From contig NZ_JAERRK010000006.1 in the NCBI RefSeq assembly GCF_016741775.1, forward strand, positions 1-64,000: a stretch of DNA of 64,000 nt, read 5' to 3'. The notes under the pieces are model-generated. The model was not told the origin of the DNA, ran no database searches, and saw only the letters and a program-made list of their open reading frames with translations. Shown here one piece after another: positions 1 to 8,389 of this stretch. Both the position numbers and the translations under genes were made by a program. Every line of letters begins with the position of its first letter. Within the stretch, counting starts at the first letter, position 1. This DNA is from Streptomyces actinomycinicus. Its GTDB lineage: Bacteria > Actinomycetota > Actinomycetes > Streptomycetales > Streptomycetaceae.

Positions 1-33
1 GGAGCCGGTGAAGTGACCGGTCGCTGAAAGACC

Positions 34-74
34 CGACGGCGCCCCCTGACCCGCACAGGCAGGGGGCGCCGTCG
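34..74. terminator. Strong bidirectional stem-loop terminator
   Basis: A perfect 15-bp inverted repeat (34–48 and 60–74) encloses an 11-nt loop. It lies just past the stop of the minus-strand gene at 92–418 and would end transcription arriving from either side. No long T-run follows, as is usual for Streptomyces terminators. Confidence 0.8.
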
Positions 75-91
75 TGTCCGGGCGGCCGGGC

Positions 92-418
92 TCAGGCGTT
101 CTTCGGGGCCGCCTGCTGCACGACCTCGAAGGACCAGAGGGTGGAGCCGGAGGCCGCCGGCTTCGGGCGCTCCGCGCCCTCGCCGCCGCCCTGGTGCGCG
201 GCCTTCATGGGGCCCTCCATCCACGCCTGGAAGGACTCCTCGTCGCGCCAGCGCGTGTACACGAGGTACTGGTCGGTGCCCTCGACGGGCCGCAGCAGCT
301 CGAACCATTCGAAGCCGTCGGAGTTCTCCACGGCGTGGGCCCGCGAAGCGAACCGCTTCTCCAGCGTCTCCCGCTGCTCGGCGGGAACGGTCAGCACGTT
401 GATCTTCACTACGCTCAT
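92..418 (-). CDS. ABM-domain (antibiotic biosynthesis monooxygenase family) protein
   Basis: A 108-residue protein of the small ferredoxin-like alpha/beta-barrel ABM fold. The N-terminal strand VKINVLTVP, the central YLVYTRWRDEESFQAWM stretch (about residues 51–67) and the total length fit the family, which includes quinol-forming monooxygenases and IsdG-like haem-degrading enzymes; members usually act as dimers. The start at MSVVKI was chosen because upstream residues look untranslated and the family begins directly with the first beta strand. The substrate cannot be told from sequence. The gene stands alone, facing away from the FG-GAP gene at 716, and ends at the terminator at 34–74. Confidence 0.8.
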   Translation of the reverse strand: MSVVKINVLTVPAEQRETLEKRFASRAHAVENSDGFEWFELLRPVEGTDQYLVYTRWRDEESFQAWMEGPMKAAHQGGGEGAERPKPAASGSTLWSFEVVQQAAPKNA

Positions 419-715
419 GGACCCATCCTGGCCCACACGGCAGCCGTTCTCGGAAGCCGGTGGTGAAGGCGTACACCAAGAGGACCAGTACCCGGCGCAC
501 GACCGCTCCCGGCAGGGCCACACACGGGCCCCTCCAGGCACAGTGATCTCATATCGTTTCCGAACTCACGTACAACCCTTGCTCCCCACGGCATGTCTCC
601 CCATCGCCGACCGCCCGGTGAACTGCGGGACAACCCACGACGAACACGGGCGGTCCGCCCCCCCATCGTCTGTGGATGCCCCGCCAGGCATCCCCCGCAT
701 GCCGCAGGAGACCGC

Positions 716-2197
716 ATGCACACCCACCCGCGACTCGCCCTCGCGACGGCCGTGGCCGCCGCGCTGACCGGCGGTCTGCTCACGTTCGCCGCGTCGCCCG
801 CCACCGCCGCCGACTCCTTCAAGGTGGCTACGGCCGACTTCAACGGCGACGGCATCGGCGACATCGCCACGTCCGCCGCGACCGCTTACGTCAGCGGCCA
901 CCGGAGCGCCGGTCAGGTCGTCGTCACGTACGGCACGGCCACCGGCGTCTCCTCCGCCAAACGCACCACCATCAGCCAGAACACCTCCGGCGTCCCCGGC
1001 ACCGCCGAGGCCGGCGACCTGTTCGGCGGCGACCTGGCGTACGCCGACTTCAACGGCGACGGCTACGACGACCTCGCCGTCGGGGCCATGAGCGAGAAGG
1101 TCGGCACCGACACCAACGGCGGCGGCCTCGCCATCCTGTGGGGTTCCGCGAGCGGCCTGACCGGCAAGGGCATCGACGTGCCCGACCCCGCCCCCTCCTC
1201 CCACGACTTCTGGGGCAAGACCCTGGCCGCCGGCGACTTCGACGGCGACGGCAAGGCCGACCTGGCCGTCGGCGCCTCGGCCGCCACCCTGTACCTGTAC
1301 AAGGGCGGCTTCACCACCGCCGGCGCCTACGGCAGCCGCACCACCGTCAAGCCGCCGATCCAGTCGGGCACGAACGACTACCCGTACGGCCCGCTCAACC
1401 TGACCGCCGGTGACGTCAACGGCGACGGCCGCACCGACCTCGTCGTCGACGGCTACGAGACCGAGACGCAGTACGGCTGGAACACCAACTACTGGCTGCC
1501 GGGCACCGCGAGCGGCCTCAGCGGCTCCTCCGCCGAGGCCCTCAAGCCCGGCATCATCACCGCCATCGGCGACATCAACGGCGACGGCTTCGGCGACATC
1601 GTCAGCGGTGCCGACTGGGACGCCAAGGACGCCGACGGCACCACCAACCCGGGCGCCACCGACGGCGGCAGGGTGAACGTCACCTACGGCTCCGCCTCCG
1701 GCCCGGCCGCCACCGCCGGCATCACCCAGAACACCGGCAACGTGCCCGGCACCTCGGAGAAGGGCGACGCCTTCGGCTACGAGCTGGACCTCGGTGACGT
1801 CAACGGCGACGGCTACCAGGACCTCGTCGTCAGCAGCCCGCAGGAGAACATCGGCAGCGTGACCGACGCCGGCAGCGTCACCGTCCTGTACGGCTCCGCC
1901 TCCGGTGTGAACACCACCTCCGGTACTCAGGCCTTCTCCCAGAACACCGCGGGCGTCCCCGGCAGCGACGAGAAGTCCGACCTGTTCGGCACCGACGTCA
2001 AACTCGACGACGTCACCGGGGACGGCAGGGCCGACCTGGTCGTCAGCTCGTACGAGAACAGCGGCGACGGCGCGGTCACCTACCTCCCGTCCGACGGCTC
2101 GAAGATCACCACCACCGGTGCGCGGGCCTTCGGCGCCTCCACCGTGGGTGTCTCCACCACCGGCACCCCGCAGTTCGGCGCCGTCATCGCGGACTGA
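716..2197 (+). CDS. Secreted FG-GAP (integrin-alpha-like) repeat protein
   Basis: A 493-residue exported protein. Residues 1–32 form a Sec signal peptide with an A-x-A site (ATA-AD). The mature part contains seven calcium-binding D-x-N/D-G-D-G motifs (for example ADFNGDGIGD, ADFNGDGYDD, GDFDGDGKAD, GDVNGDGRTD, GDINGDGFGD, GDVNGDGYQD, DDVTGDGRAD), each closing one FG-GAP blade, so a seven-bladed beta-propeller is predicted. Streptomyces encode many such extracellular propellers; roles in adhesion or binding are inferred and no catalytic domain is visible. The ATG at 716 follows an AGGAG Shine-Dalgarno 5 nt upstream, and only this start gives a clean signal peptide. The Asp/Gly-rich composition makes long spurious reading frames on the opposite strand. 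Confidence 0.9.
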   Translation: MHTHPRLALATAVAAALTGGLLTFAASPATAADSFKVATADFNGDGIGDIATSAATAYVSGHRSAGQVVVTYGTATGVSSAKRTTISQNTSGVPGTAEAGDLFGGDLAYADFNGDGYDDLAVGAMSEKVGTDTNGGGLAILWGSASGLTGKGIDVPDPAPSSHDFWGKTLAAGDFDGDGKADLAVGASAATLYLYKGGFTTAGAYGSRTTVKPPIQSGTNDYPYGPLNLTAGDVNGDGRTDLVVDGYETETQYGWNTNYWLPGTASGLSGSSAEALKPGIITAIGDINGDGFGDIVSGADWDAKDADGTTNPGATDGGRVNVTYGSASGPAATAGITQNTGNVPGTSEKGDAFGYELDLGDVNGDGYQDLVVSSPQENIGSVTDAGSVTVLYGSASGVNTTSGTQAFSQNTAGVPGSDEKSDLFGTDVKLDDVTGDGRADLVVSSYENSGDGAVTYLPSDGSKITTTGARAFGASTVGVSTTGTPQFGAVIAD

Positions 2198-2408
2198 GGC
2201 GTAGGGAGCGGCTCCGGGCCGCCCCCGCATCACCGGGTTCCGCCCGGGGGCCGAGCCGCCCCGCTGCCTGAGCGACGTGCGGAACCCTGAGAAACACCCG
2301 GTGACGTGCCTGACGGTCCCTTAGGGGATGTCACAGGTCAGCCGCAAAGCCGGGCCCGGACCGCCGGGCCCGGCACATCGGCCGTCCGGACCAGGTACGT
2401 TCGATGAC

Positions 2409-3362
2409 GTGGCTGGATTCAGGATCGGACGCGGGGGCCGGGACAACCGCACCCCCCAAGGACAGCAGGCGCCGCAGGGACCCTCGTACGGGCACGGGCA
2501 GGGACCCGGTCGGCCCGGAGGGCCGTCGTACGGGCGGCCGGGCCCGTCGGGCCCCTCGCGCGGCTACCCGTCGGCGCCACAGCCGCCGTACCCGCAGCAG
2601 GGACAGCAGTACGGATATCCGGGCCCGGCCGACGACGGTCCGGAGTACTTCGGCGACGGCGGCTACCCGGGCCCCACAGGCCCCGGGCACGGCGGACACG
2701 ACCCCTACGCGGCCAACAACCCGGGTCACACCCAGGCCTTCTCGGTCGACGAGGCCGCCGGCTACACCCAGGGCGCGACCTACCACGCCGGTGCGGCCGC
2801 CGCGCCGGCCGCACCGCTCGGCCCGCCCCTGCACTGGAAGGAACTGCTGAAGGGGATCATCCTCTCCCCCGACCAGACGTTCCTGCGCATGCGGGACTAC
2901 ACGATGTGGGCCCCCGCCCTCATCGTGACCTTCCTCTACGGCCTGCTCGCGGTCTTCGGCTTCGACGGCGCCCGCGAGGACGTGATCACCGCGACGCTCT
3001 CCAACGCGGTGCCGATCGTGCTGGTGACGGCGGTCGTGATGGTGATCGGTCTGTTCATCCTCGGCGTGGTCACCCACACCCTGGCCCGCCAGCTCGGCGG
3101 CGACGGCGCGTGGCAGCCGACGGTGGGGCTTTCCATGCTGATCACGGCCCTCACCGACGCCCCCCGCCTGGTCGTCGCCATGTTCTTCGGCGGCGACGCC
3201 GGCTTCGTCCAGATCCTCGGCTGGGCCACCTGGATCGGCGCGGGCGCCCTGCTGACCCTGATGGTCTCCCGCTCCCACGACCTGCCCTGGCCGAAGGCGC
3301 TGGGTGCCTCGGCCATCCAGCTGATCGCGCTGCTGTCGATCGTGAAGCTGGGCACGTTCTAG
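2409..3362 (+). CDS. Yip1-family integral membrane protein with Gly/Pro/Gln-rich N-terminus
   Basis: About 317 residues. The first ~135 are a low-complexity cytoplasmic region rich in Gly, Pro, Gln and Tyr. Residues ~150–317 form a five-helix YIP1-type membrane domain (helices near WAPALIVTFLYGLLAVFGF, AVPIVLVTAVVMVIGLFIL, LGWATWIGAGALLTLMV and IQLIALLSIVKL). Function is unknown. I chose the GTG at 2409 (V-AGFRIGRGGRDN) because homologues, as I recall them, begin with AGFRIGRG; an in-frame ATG at 2328 would add 27 unlikely residues. No strong ribosome-binding site is visible. The gene converges on the phosphoribosyltransferase across the terminator at 3382–3418. Confidence 0.75.
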   Translation: MAGFRIGRGGRDNRTPQGQQAPQGPSYGHGQGPGRPGGPSYGRPGPSGPSRGYPSAPQPPYPQQGQQYGYPGPADDGPEYFGDGGYPGPTGPGHGGHDPYAANNPGHTQAFSVDEAAGYTQGATYHAGAAAAPAAPLGPPLHWKELLKGIILSPDQTFLRMRDYTMWAPALIVTFLYGLLAVFGFDGAREDVITATLSNAVPIVLVTAVVMVIGLFILGVVTHTLARQLGGDGAWQPTVGLSMLITALTDAPRLVVAMFFGGDAGFVQILGWATWIGAGALLTLMVSRSHDLPWPKALGASAIQLIALLSIVKLGTF

Positions 3363-3381
3363 CGCCCGGCCCCGGCACACG

Positions 3382-3418
3382 CGAAGGGCCCCCGGCGCGA
3401 GCAGCCGGGGGCCCTTCG
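3382..3418. terminator. Bidirectional terminator between convergent genes
   Basis: A perfect 15-bp stem (3382–3396 and 3404–3418) with a 7-nt loop (GCGAGCA). It lies between the converging Yip1 gene and the phosphoribosyltransferase gene and should serve both. Confidence 0.85.
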
Positions 3419-3455
3419 GCGTTTCCGTCGTGACCGGCGTGGGTCCGGCGTGGGA

Positions 3456-3953
3456 CTAGGCGTCGAGGACTTGTCCGGCCCGCTCCACGACGGGCGGCTC
3501 GACGCTCCACGGGAAGTTGATCCAGTCGTCGGTGCGCTTCCAGACGTACTCGCACTTCACGAGGGAGTGGGACTTCTCGTAGATCACCGCGGAGCGCACC
3601 TCGGCGACGGTGTCGAGGCAGAAGTCGCGCACCAGCTTCAGCGTCTTGCCGGTGTCGGCGACGTCGTCGGTGATCAGCACCTTCTTGTCGGAGAAGTCGA
3701 TCACGTTCGGCACGGGCGCGAGCATGACCGGCATTTCCAAGGTGGTGCCCACACCGGTGTAGAACTCGACGTTGACCAGGTGGATGTTCTTGCAGTCCAG
3801 GGCGTAGGCGAGCCCGCCGGCGACGAAGACGCCGCCGCGCGCGATGCTCAGCACGATGTCGGGCACGTACCCGTCGTCGGCGATGGTCTGCGCCAGCTCA
3901 CGGATGGCGGTCCCGAACCGCTCGTACGTCAGGTTCTCCCGCACGTCACTCAT
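3456..3953 (-). CDS. Purine-type phosphoribosyltransferase
   Basis: A 165-residue type I phosphoribosyltransferase. The PRPP-binding signature VLITDDVADTGKTL lies at about residues 90–103, preceded by the expected core strands and an N-terminal SIARGG loop (pyrophosphate loop). It should transfer phosphoribose from PRPP to a purine base (hypoxanthine, xanthine or guanine) in cytoplasmic salvage; base preference cannot be read. The start at MSDVRENLTYERF avoids overlap with dcd, which lies 13 nt upstream on the same strand, so the two nucleotide-metabolism genes probably form an operon. Confidence 0.85.
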   Translation of the reverse strand: MSDVRENLTYERFGTAIRELAQTIADDGYVPDIVLSIARGGVFVAGGLAYALDCKNIHLVNVEFYTGVGTTLEMPVMLAPVPNVIDFSDKKVLITDDVADTGKTLKLVRDFCLDTVAEVRSAVIYEKSHSLVKCEYVWKRTDDWINFPWSVEPPVVERAGQVLDA

Positions 3954-3966
3954 GCCGCTGCTGCCC

Positions 3967-4542
3967 TCACACCTGGGTCCGATGGAAATTGACGAAGGAC
4001 CGCGAGGCGGTCGGCCCGCGCTGCCCCTGGTAGCGGGAGCCGTAGCGCTCACTGCCGTAGGGGAACTCGGCGGGGGAGGACAGCCGGAACATGCACAGCT
4101 GCCCGATCTTCATGCCCGGCCACAGCTTGATCGGGAGCGTGGCGAGGTTGGACAGCTCCAGGGTGACGTGTCCGCTGAAGCCTGGGTCGATGAACCCGGC
4201 GGTGGAGTGCGTGACGAGCCCGAGCCGGCCCAGCGAGGACTTGCCCTCAAGCCGCGAGGCGAGATCATCGGGGAGGGTGATGACCTCGTAGGTGGAGGCC
4301 AGCACGAACTCCCCGGGGTGCAGGATGAAGGGCTCGTCACCCTCCGGCTCCACCAGCCGCGTCAGGTCCGCCTGCTCGACGGAGGGGTCGATGTGCGGGT
4401 ACCGGTGGTTCTCGAACACCCGGAAGTACCGGTCCAGCCGGACGTCGATGCTCGACGGCTGCACCATGGATTCGTCGTAGGGATCGATCCGTACCCGCCC
4501 GGCGTCGATCTCGGCCCGGATGTCCTTGTCTGAGAGAAGCAC
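3967..4542 (-). CDS. dcd: dCTP deaminase
   Basis: 191 residues, the usual actinobacterial length. It deaminates dCTP to dUTP (some actinobacterial homologues also hydrolyse dUTP), supplying dUMP for thymidylate synthesis; the enzyme is a trimer. Family landmarks visible include LLSDKDI at the N-terminus, [16 protein letters not shown] (about 30–45), the [23 protein letters not shown] catalytic region (about 107–129) and the C-terminal [15 protein letters not shown] nucleotide-closing tail. The GTG start at 4542 gives the standard N-terminus. No ribosome-binding site precedes it; instead TATCCT lies about 6 nt upstream, the layout of a leaderless transcript. Confidence 0.95.
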   Translation of the reverse strand: MLLSDKDIRAEIDAGRVRIDPYDESMVQPSSIDVRLDRYFRVFENHRYPHIDPSVEQADLTRLVEPEGDEPFILHPGEFVLASTYEVITLPDDLASRLEGKSSLGRLGLVTHSTAGFIDPGFSGHVTLELSNLATLPIKLWPGMKIGQLCMFRLSSPAEFPYGSERYGSRYQGQRGPTASRSFVNFHRTQV

Positions 4543-4640
4543 GTAGCGAGGATACGCAAGGCGCGCGGAGCCTGGGCAATCGTGACGGCTCCGCGCGCCT
4601 GCTGTCACCTTTCGACTACAACGAGTCCCGTTCGCCTCCG

Positions 4641-4712
4641 CCTACCGCTTCCGTCCACCGCTTCGGTCCACCGCTTCGGTCCACCGCTTCCGTCTACCGC
4701 CCCTGCCTACCG
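4641..4712. repeat. Short tandem repeat, 14-bp unit
   Basis: Imperfect tandem copies of CCGCTTCSGTCCAC, about five units, in the intergenic stretch between dcd and the small zinc-ribbon gene. It runs up to the stop codon of the 52-residue gene at 4707–4865. Confidence 0.7.
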
Positions 4713-4865
4713 CTTCTGCAGGGCCACCGGTACGGCGCTGCGCAGCCGGGCGCAGCGCGGGCACCGGACGAGCCGGCCGGGGCCGAGCCGGCCGGCCTGC
4801 TGCATCGGGAACGTGGCGGTGCTGAAGACGTGACCATCCGCGCATCGGACGACGGTGCGTTCCAT
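4707..4865 (-). CDS. Small zinc-ribbon-like protein (52 aa)
   Basis: A 52-residue protein starting MERTVVRCADGHVFS. It has one cysteine near the N-terminus (C8), a nearby histidine (H12) and a CPRC pair (C35, C38), an arrangement able to bind one zinc ion, and an Arg-rich end. I recall small proteins like this in other Streptomyces next to this tRNA but know no function. A GAGG element 8 nt before the ATG supports the start. The GC-skewed codon pattern is coherent in this frame, and the length lies below the usual annotation cut-off. Confidence 0.65.
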   Translation of the reverse strand: MERTVVRCADGHVFSTATFPMQQAGRLGPGRLVRCPRCARLRSAVPVALQKR

Positions 4866-5145
4866 CAAGTCCCTCAAGTCCCTTCCCCAAGAGCCCCGTC
4901 CGGCGTTGCTGCCCGGACGGCAAAAGCCACATTACGGGATCAAAGAGACGACTCTCCAGGCGGCACTCCGGCCTCGCCGGAGCCCGCTCCCACGCCTCCA
5001 CGGTACGCCCCAACTCCAGCCACCCGCAGCCGGATCCCACCCCTGAAACAGACTCAGACCCCCGGGGTCCGAGCACCGGAGGCCTGCGATGATGTAAAGT
5101 GAGCGAGCGTCCGGACACCGGTTCCCCGGGACCGTCCGTACTTAC

Positions 5146-5219
5146 GCGGGTGTAGTTTAATGGTAGAACATCAGCTTCCCAAGCTGAGAGCGCGAGTTCG
5201 ATTCTCGTCACCCGCTCCA
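5146..5219 (+). tRNA. tRNA-Gly (CCC)
   Basis: The 7-bp acceptor stem GCGGGTG/CACCCGC pairs (5146–5152 with 5209–5215), followed by discriminator T and an encoded CCA (5217–5219). The anticodon stem TCAGC/GCTGA encloses loop TTCCCAA, so the anticodon is CCC (reads GGG). The T-arm contains GTTCGATTC. The 3' 49 nt (5171–5219) are repeated at 18350–18398, which makes this gene the attachment site of the integrated element; the element supplies the present 3' end. Confidence 0.96.
5171..5219 (+). repeat. attL: 49-bp direct repeat (tRNA-Gly 3' end)
   Basis: Identical over 49 bp to 18350–18398. Here it is the 3' part of the functional tRNA gene, so integration restores the tRNA. Similarity to the other copy continues for roughly 80 bp beyond the tRNA, covering its terminator. 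Confidence 0.93.
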
Positions 5220-5223
5220 TGCG

Positions 5224-5260
5224 AAACCCCCAGGTCAGAGACCCGGGGGTTCTTTGTTGT
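5224..5260 (+). terminator. Terminator of tRNA-Gly (element-supplied copy)
   Basis: A 12-bp stem with one mismatch (5225–5236 with 5240–5251) and a 3-nt loop, followed by TCTTTGTTGT. It closely resembles the hairpin after the distal att copy at 18403–18430. Confidence 0.8.
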
Positions 5261-5298
5261 CTAGACCGGTGGCCCGGTCGCGCACAATAACCGCACCA

Positions 5299-6465
5299 TT
5301 AGCTCTCGGCAGCCTCCTCGCTGTGGTGCGTAGGGTCGTCCGTGTTGCACTTCGCACGCTCAACCCGCACCAGGTCGTCGAGCCCGGCGGCCACCTCCCG
5401 CTGCCGCTCCTCGTCGGAGTGCTGATAGATCAGCGCGGCCTTCTCCGAGGACTGCCCGGCACGGACCATCGTGTCCTTGAGGGTGGCGCCGGAGCGGGTC
5501 GAGAGGGTGTGCCCGGTGTGGCGGAGGTCGTAGAAGCGGAAGCCGTCCGGGAGACCGGCGACCGCGCGAGCACGGCGCCACTTCCGACCGAAGGAGGTAC
5601 GCCGGAAGGGCGCGCCCTTCTCCCCTACGAAGACCAGACCATCCGGCCCCTTCTCGGCGTACCAAGCAAGTTGTCGCTTCACCTCCTTGTGGAGGAAGGC
5701 CGGGAGGACGATCGTGCGAACGCCCGCGTCTGACTTGGTCTCGCCGGGGGCGCGCCTACCGTTCGTCCGCTCGGGCTCAGCCACGCGGACGCGGATGACG
5801 AGGTTGTCCAGGTCGACGTCTCGGCGGCGAAGGCCGGCCAGTTCCTCCGGCCGCATCGGACCGTACGCGCCCAGGTAGACCATGAGGCGCCAGCGGATGC
5901 CGATCGCATCGGCGAGAGCGTCGACCTGGGCGACGGTGGCGATACGGCGTTCGGCGGCTGACTCCTTGCCCGCGCCCTTGATCCGGCACGGATTGCGGCT
6001 GATCAGGTCGTCGTCCACAGCCGTCTCCAGGATGGCCTTGAGGAGGCGGTACGCCTTGGCTACGGCCGTCTTGGCCCCGGTGGTGCGGAGTCGCTCCGCT
6101 CGCCACTCGCGGACGCGGGGAGCGGTGATCTCGTACAGGTCGAGCGTGCCGAAGGTCGGGAGGATGTATAGGCGCAGGAGATGCTTGTACAGGTCGTCGG
6201 TGCGGACGGACAGCTCCCGCTCTTCAACCCACTTCTCGGCGTACACGCGGAAGTTGACGGCTCCGGCATCAGGGGCGCGCCAGTCCCCGCGGCTGAGGTC
6301 GGCCTCTACCTGGGACAGCCAGATCTCGGCGTCCTTCTTGGTGTCGAAGGTCTCCTCCGCGCGAATGCGCTCACCGTTGGGCCCGAGGTATGACGCGGTC
6401 CAGCGTCCGGACCGGTACTGGCGCACCGCACCGAAGCGGCGACGCCTCCCCTTCTTGTTCGCCAT
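5299..6465 (-). CDS. int: Tyrosine recombinase (integrase) of the AICE
   Basis: 388 residues. The N-terminus is an Arm-type DNA-binding segment (MANKKGRRRRFGAVRQ, with the WTASYLGPNGERIRAEETF strands). Residues ~65–155 form the SAM-like core-binding domain, and ~170–375 the catalytic domain. Box I arginine is in GPMRPEELAGL, box II in FYDLRHTGHTLS, and the nucleophilic tyrosine in ALIYQHSDEERQ. It should catalyse site-specific recombination between attP and the tRNA-Gly attB. The ATG at 6465 overlaps the xis stop codon (TGATG), showing translational coupling. The gene lies next to attL with its 3' end toward the tRNA, as in pSAM2 relatives. Confidence 0.95.
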   Translation of the reverse strand: MANKKGRRRRFGAVRQYRSGRWTASYLGPNGERIRAEETFDTKKDAEIWLSQVEADLSRGDWRAPDAGAVNFRVYAEKWVEERELSVRTDDLYKHLLRLYILPTFGTLDLYEITAPRVREWRAERLRTTGAKTAVAKAYRLLKAILETAVDDDLISRNPCRIKGAGKESAAERRIATVAQVDALADAIGIRWRLMVYLGAYGPMRPEELAGLRRRDVDLDNLVIRVRVAEPERTNGRRAPGETKSDAGVRTIVLPAFLHKEVKRQLAWYAEKGPDGLVFVGEKGAPFRRTSFGRKWRRARAVAGLPDGFRFYDLRHTGHTLSTRSGATLKDTMVRAGQSSEKAALIYQHSDEERQREVAAGLDDLVRVERAKCNTDDPTHHSEEAAES

Positions 6466-6677
6466 CAGGCAGCCCTCCGAAGTGTGGCGCGACGGGGCTT
6501 GACCGGCTCGACGGTCCTGGACCGAACGAACTCCTCGATGGCGCTCTCCGGGATACGCACATGCCGGCCGACCTTCACGTACCGGATGCGCCGTTCCTCG
6601 ATAAGCCGCCTGGGGAAGCGGGGAGTCGTGCCGAGCAGCTCGGCGACCTGGTCGACGGACAGGTAGCGGTCGTTCAT
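6465..6677 (-). CDS. xis: Excisionase-like MerR/HTH_17 protein
   Basis: A 70-residue protein with a winged-helix HTH of the excisionase type: YLSVDQVAELLGTTPRFPRRLIEERRI followed by the wing RYVKVGRHVRIPESAIEEFV. Such proteins bend att DNA and direct the integrase toward excision. The ATG at 6677 overlaps the last codons of rep by four bases (ATGA), and its own stop overlaps the int start, so rep–xis–int is one translationally coupled unit. Confidence 0.9.
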   Translation of the reverse strand: MNDRYLSVDQVAELLGTTPRFPRRLIEERRIRYVKVGRHVRIPESAIEEFVRSRTVEPVKPRRATLRRAA

Positions 6678-7975
6678 GTGGTGGGCTCTCCTTCCGTTCC
6701 GGGAGCGGGTTCGAGGGACGCGGCCAGCCATTGCTCACCGGTGCTGAGGCCGGTTCCGGCGAAAGCCCAGTGGGCGAGGACGAGCGTGGTTTCGCCGTCC
6801 TGGGGAGCGGCCGTGGCGGCTTGGGCGCGGCGCCATGCGGCGCGCGCGTCACGGAGGGCGCCGAGGGTGGTGGAGTAGCGGCGGGACTTGGTGGAGAAGT
6901 GGCCGCGGAATCCGAGCATGTGGGCCCAGGCACGCAGGCGAAGGTGTTCGAGGTCCTTGCGTGCGCCGAGGGTCCAGGCGGTGCGGATCATGCGGCGGGC
7001 GTGGTCGGTGATCCGGGCCTGTGCCAGTTCGGCGAGGAAGCGGATCGGCCGGTCCAGGGTGCCGGTCGCTGTCTCGGCGCCTTTGGTGGCGTACTTGGCG
7101 ATGTACGCGGCGACGGCCCGTTCGGTCAGTTCCTGGCCACCGTCGAAGTCGGCGGAGCGGATGGTGCGGACGTCGAGTTGACGTCCGAAGGTGAAGGTGT
7201 GGGCGCGGCCGTCGACGTCCGGTCCGCTGACGCGTGTGGCGGTGGCTGCGGCATGGACGGCGTCGGTCAGCAGTTCGGCGGAGGCCCAGGCGGGAGGGGC
7301 CGTGTCGCCGCCCTCCGGGCCGTCCAGGCGGATGACCGCGTGGAAGTGGACGGCGCCCCGCTTCTGGTACTCGGCGACCTTGGCGAAGGAGACGCGTGCG
7401 TGATGCCGAAACGCGCGTTGGGTGAGTCCGGCGCGCTTGGCGATCTCACGGCGCAGGTAGATCGAGAAGCGCCGCCAGAGGGCTCCGGCGTGGGCGTTCC
7501 AGAGCACGGCCGCTTCGTAGTCGTACGCGTCCGGATCGAGGGGCGTGCCGAGGGCCGGGTCTGTGTCGTCGTGCCGGGCACCGCAGCGGCAGGGCCGCCC
7601 GCTGGAAGGGCGGTTGTGGACGGGGCCGAAGCTCGGTGCGGTGAGGGTGGCGAAGACGCGCGGGTGCGTGCCGACCTGTTCGGCGGTGCCCTTGCCGCCG
7701 CGGAGTCCGGCGGTGATCAGGTGGAAGGTGTCTCGGCGGTAGACCTCCGCGCAGGCCGCGCAGCGGGTGGCGCGACGGTTGTTGCAGCGGACGAGGAGAC
7801 TTCCGGCGGGCAGGGAGGACGAGTCGAGGTGGTGGAGGACGCGCCCGATCTCTCCGGTCGTCCGGTCGACCGCGTACTCGGTGCGGTGGCCGTCGAGGCG
7901 CACGGGGTTGGTGCAGCCGCCCAGGCCGGAAAGTTGGCGGGCCAGCTCGGGCATGGTGCCGAGGGAGGCCAGCAT
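6674..7975 (-). CDS. AICE replication initiator (RepSA-like, HUH family)
   Basis: At least 433 residues. The HUH metal-binding motif of rolling-circle initiators is visible as AVHFHAVIRL (His at about 210 and 212), and the catalytic tyrosine region as YIAKYATK (about 291–298). An N-terminal CAAC zinc-like pair (about 72 and 75) precedes them. The protein nicks the element's double-strand origin to start replication after excision. The first ATG is at 7975, but similarity to relatives as I remember them seems to begin about 14 codons earlier (TRQTPPPLAELS), where AAGGAAG precedes ATC codons at 8017–8012. The real start may therefore be a non-standard ATC or lie further upstream. Confidence 0.85.
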   Translation of the reverse strand: MLASLGTMPELARQLSGLGGCTNPVRLDGHRTEYAVDRTTGEIGRVLHHLDSSSLPAGSLLVRCNNRRATRCAACAEVYRRDTFHLITAGLRGGKGTAEQVGTHPRVFATLTAPSFGPVHNRPSSGRPCRCGARHDDTDPALGTPLDPDAYDYEAAVLWNAHAGALWRRFSIYLRREIAKRAGLTQRAFRHHARVSFAKVAEYQKRGAVHFHAVIRLDGPEGGDTAPPAWASAELLTDAVHAAATATRVSGPDVDGRAHTFTFGRQLDVRTIRSADFDGGQELTERAVAAYIAKYATKGAETATGTLDRPIRFLAELAQARITDHARRMIRTAWTLGARKDLEHLRLRAWAHMLGFRGHFSTKSRRYSTTLGALRDARAAWRRAQAATAAPQDGETTLVLAHWAFAGTGLSTGEQWLAASLEPAPGTEGEPTT

Positions 7976-8105
7976 GGAGAGTTCCGCCAGCGGTGGCGGA
8001 GTCTGCCGGGTGATGATGGGTCTTCCTTTCGGCTGTTTCGGCGGTTGGGAGGGATGGCCCCGGGGCGGCGGGATGCTTGGCGGCGTTTGCCGCCCCGGCG
8101 GCCGG

Positions 8106-8363
8106 TCAGCGCCTGTTGGCGCCAGTGACGAGGGAGCGCAGGACCACGGCGGCGATGGCCACGGACACGGCCGAGACGGCGACCGCCGCCAGGAGCGCGG
8201 TGAGGACGACGCCGACCACGACCACGGCGGCCACCGCACCGGCGCCGACCCCAACGAACGGGGCGATCGAGCGGCCGGCGGAGGGAGCCGGGGCATGGTC
8301 CTGCGGGATGTGGCTGGTGATGCTCTGGATGTGCGGGGTGTCGGGCAGCTTGGGGCGGAACAT
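8106..8363 (-). CDS. Small element membrane protein (Spd-like)
   Basis: 85 residues. A polar N-terminus (MFRPKLPDTPHIQSITSHIPQDH) is followed by a long hydrophobic segment (about 42–72; VAAVVVVGVVLTALLAAVAVS) and a short basic tail, so one or two membrane helices are likely. AAGGAG lies 7 nt before the ATG at 8363. Small hydrophobic proteins in this position of pSAM2-like elements are usually implicated in intramycelial spread, but no domain proves this here. Confidence 0.7.
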   Translation of the reverse strand: MFRPKLPDTPHIQSITSHIPQDHAPAPSAGRSIAPFVGVGAGAVAAVVVVGVVLTALLAAVAVSAVSVAIAAVVLRSLVTGANRR

Positions 8364-8389
8364 CGCGGGACTCCTTGTCGGTCGGGGTG

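Noticed and set aside
566..2233. 555-codon minus-strand frame rich in Gly and Val
   Set aside because: Mirror image of the GDxNGDG-rich FG-GAP gene; composition is the antisense of its codons, with no family resemblance.
4642..5220. Long minus-strand frame starting MERVTRIELALSAWEADVLPL
   Set aside because: It is antisense to tRNA-Gly; this is a well-known false product of reading tRNA genes backwards. The real small gene here is in another frame (4707–4865).
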